Part shown: piece by piece, positions 63,779 through 64,000 of the stretch
How positions within the stretch are numbered: position 1 is the stretch's first letter
Layout of the letters: the number at the start of each line of letters is the position of its first letter
Source of the DNA: Allobosea sp.
GTDB taxonomy: Bacteria; Pseudomonadota; Alphaproteobacteria; Rhizobiales; Beijerinckiaceae
Assembly (NCBI RefSeq): GCF_030695125.1
Contig: NZ_JAUYTP010000029.1
Coordinates: 186,001 to 250,000, forward strand
Length of the DNA stretch: 64,000 nucleotides
Direction of reading: 5' to 3'
Notes under the pieces: model-generated
Told to the model about the DNA's origin: nothing
Database searches by the model: none
What the model saw: only the letters and a program-made list of their open reading frames with translations
Position numbers and translations under genes: made by a program

Positions 63779-63813
63779 GGCCCCCGCGCTGGTCAAGCGC
63801 GCGGGGGCCCTTT
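63779..63813 (+). terminator. Hairpin terminator candidate after the Pot-type operon
   Basis: An 11-bp GC-rich stem, ggcccccgcgc (63779-63789) and gcgcgggggcc (63799-63809), is followed by a short ttt. The T-tract is weak, so termination may be partial. Confidence 0.55.
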
Positions 63814-63825
63814 AAGGGCTGATCC

Positions 63826-64000
63826 ATGACATTCACAGGCTCCCTCGTTCCAGTCGCCGTCGGCGCTGTCGCCGTCGTTCTCGTCCTCGGGCTGGCGAAC
63901 ATGCTGCGCGGCGGCAGCGCCGGTACCTCGCAGAAGCTGATGCGCCTGCGGGTGATCCTGCAATTCGTCGCGATCCTCGTCATTCTCCTCGTGCTGTGGT
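63826..64000 (+). CDS. HIG1-type twin transmembrane protein (5' part)
   Basis: The first 58 residues of a small membrane protein, cut by the right edge. It has a membrane segment (VPVAVGAVAVVLVLGLANML), a basic loop (SAGTSQKLMRLRVIL) and a second segment (QFVAILVILLVLW). The pattern matches the small twin-transmembrane/hypoxia-induced (HIG1 domain) proteins common in this order, of uncertain function. In relatives a cobalamin adenosyltransferase gene often follows, but it would be outside this window. Confidence 0.8.
   Translation, partial: MTFTGSLVPVAVGAVAVVLVLGLANMLRGGSAGTSQKLMRLRVILQFVAILVILLVLW

Overview
This is a GC-rich alphaproteobacterial chromosome segment, most like the Hyphomicrobiales and by impression Bosea or a close relative. 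That view rests on the rlmH-envC-ctpA-deacetylase-rppH block, aerobic-type cobST, an L21 protein with a C-terminal extension, Bug-type solute-binding proteins, and short palindromic intergenic repeats. The genus was not tested by any search. I see no phage, transposase or CRISPR array.

Layout. 1-7.6 kb: housekeeping block (rlmH end, EnvC-like LytM factor, CtpA, divergent polysaccharide deacetylase, RppH, a solute-binding-fold protein, Pgi). 7.6-8.3 kb: FitAB/VapBC-type toxin-antitoxin pair with a candidate operator. 8.5-10.9 kb: an orphan molybdenum-hydroxylase large subunit. 11.0-17.4 kb (minus): a TPP riboswitch followed by LuxE-like and LuxC-like genes, a ThiZXY-like ABC transporter and an SDR. 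17.5-21.6 kb: small acidic protein, orphan MCE protein, tRNA-Ser(CGA), rplU, rpmA, GNAT. 21.6-31.1 kb (minus): sugar-acid-type catabolic genes (DenD, SDRs, Zn-dehydrogenase, IlvD/Edd dehydratase, LysR, orphan Bug protein). 31.3-35.6 kb: aminotransferase, SMR transporter, DUF3108 protein, rpmB, phytase-like esterase. 35.6-39.0 kb: cobT and cobS with a GNAT gene between them. 39.1-43.0 kb and 54.5-58.2 kb: two envelope-glycan gene groups. 43.0-48.1 kb: an operon of an ABC-exporter-like protein with a degenerate nucleotide-binding domain, a cyclic-nucleotide-binding protein and a membrane/ferredoxin/adenylate-cyclase fusion. 48.4-54.5 kb: peptide-type ABC importer. 58.4-63.7 kb: amidohydrolase with a Pot-type ABC importer. 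The right edge cuts a HIG1-type membrane protein.

The strongest candidate for an undescribed system is the TPP-riboswitch operon. Its gene set implies uptake of a small molecule, activation of a carboxylate (LuxE), reduction to an aldehyde (LuxC) and reduction to an alcohol (SDR), all under thiamine pyrophosphate control. This would fit salvage of an oxidised (carboxylate) thiamine precursor. Second is the redox-cyclase, CNB and dead-ABC operon. Third is a set of small palindromic elements, one lying in frame inside a glycosyltransferase gene and another inside the 5' coding region of the riboswitch operon's binding-protein gene.
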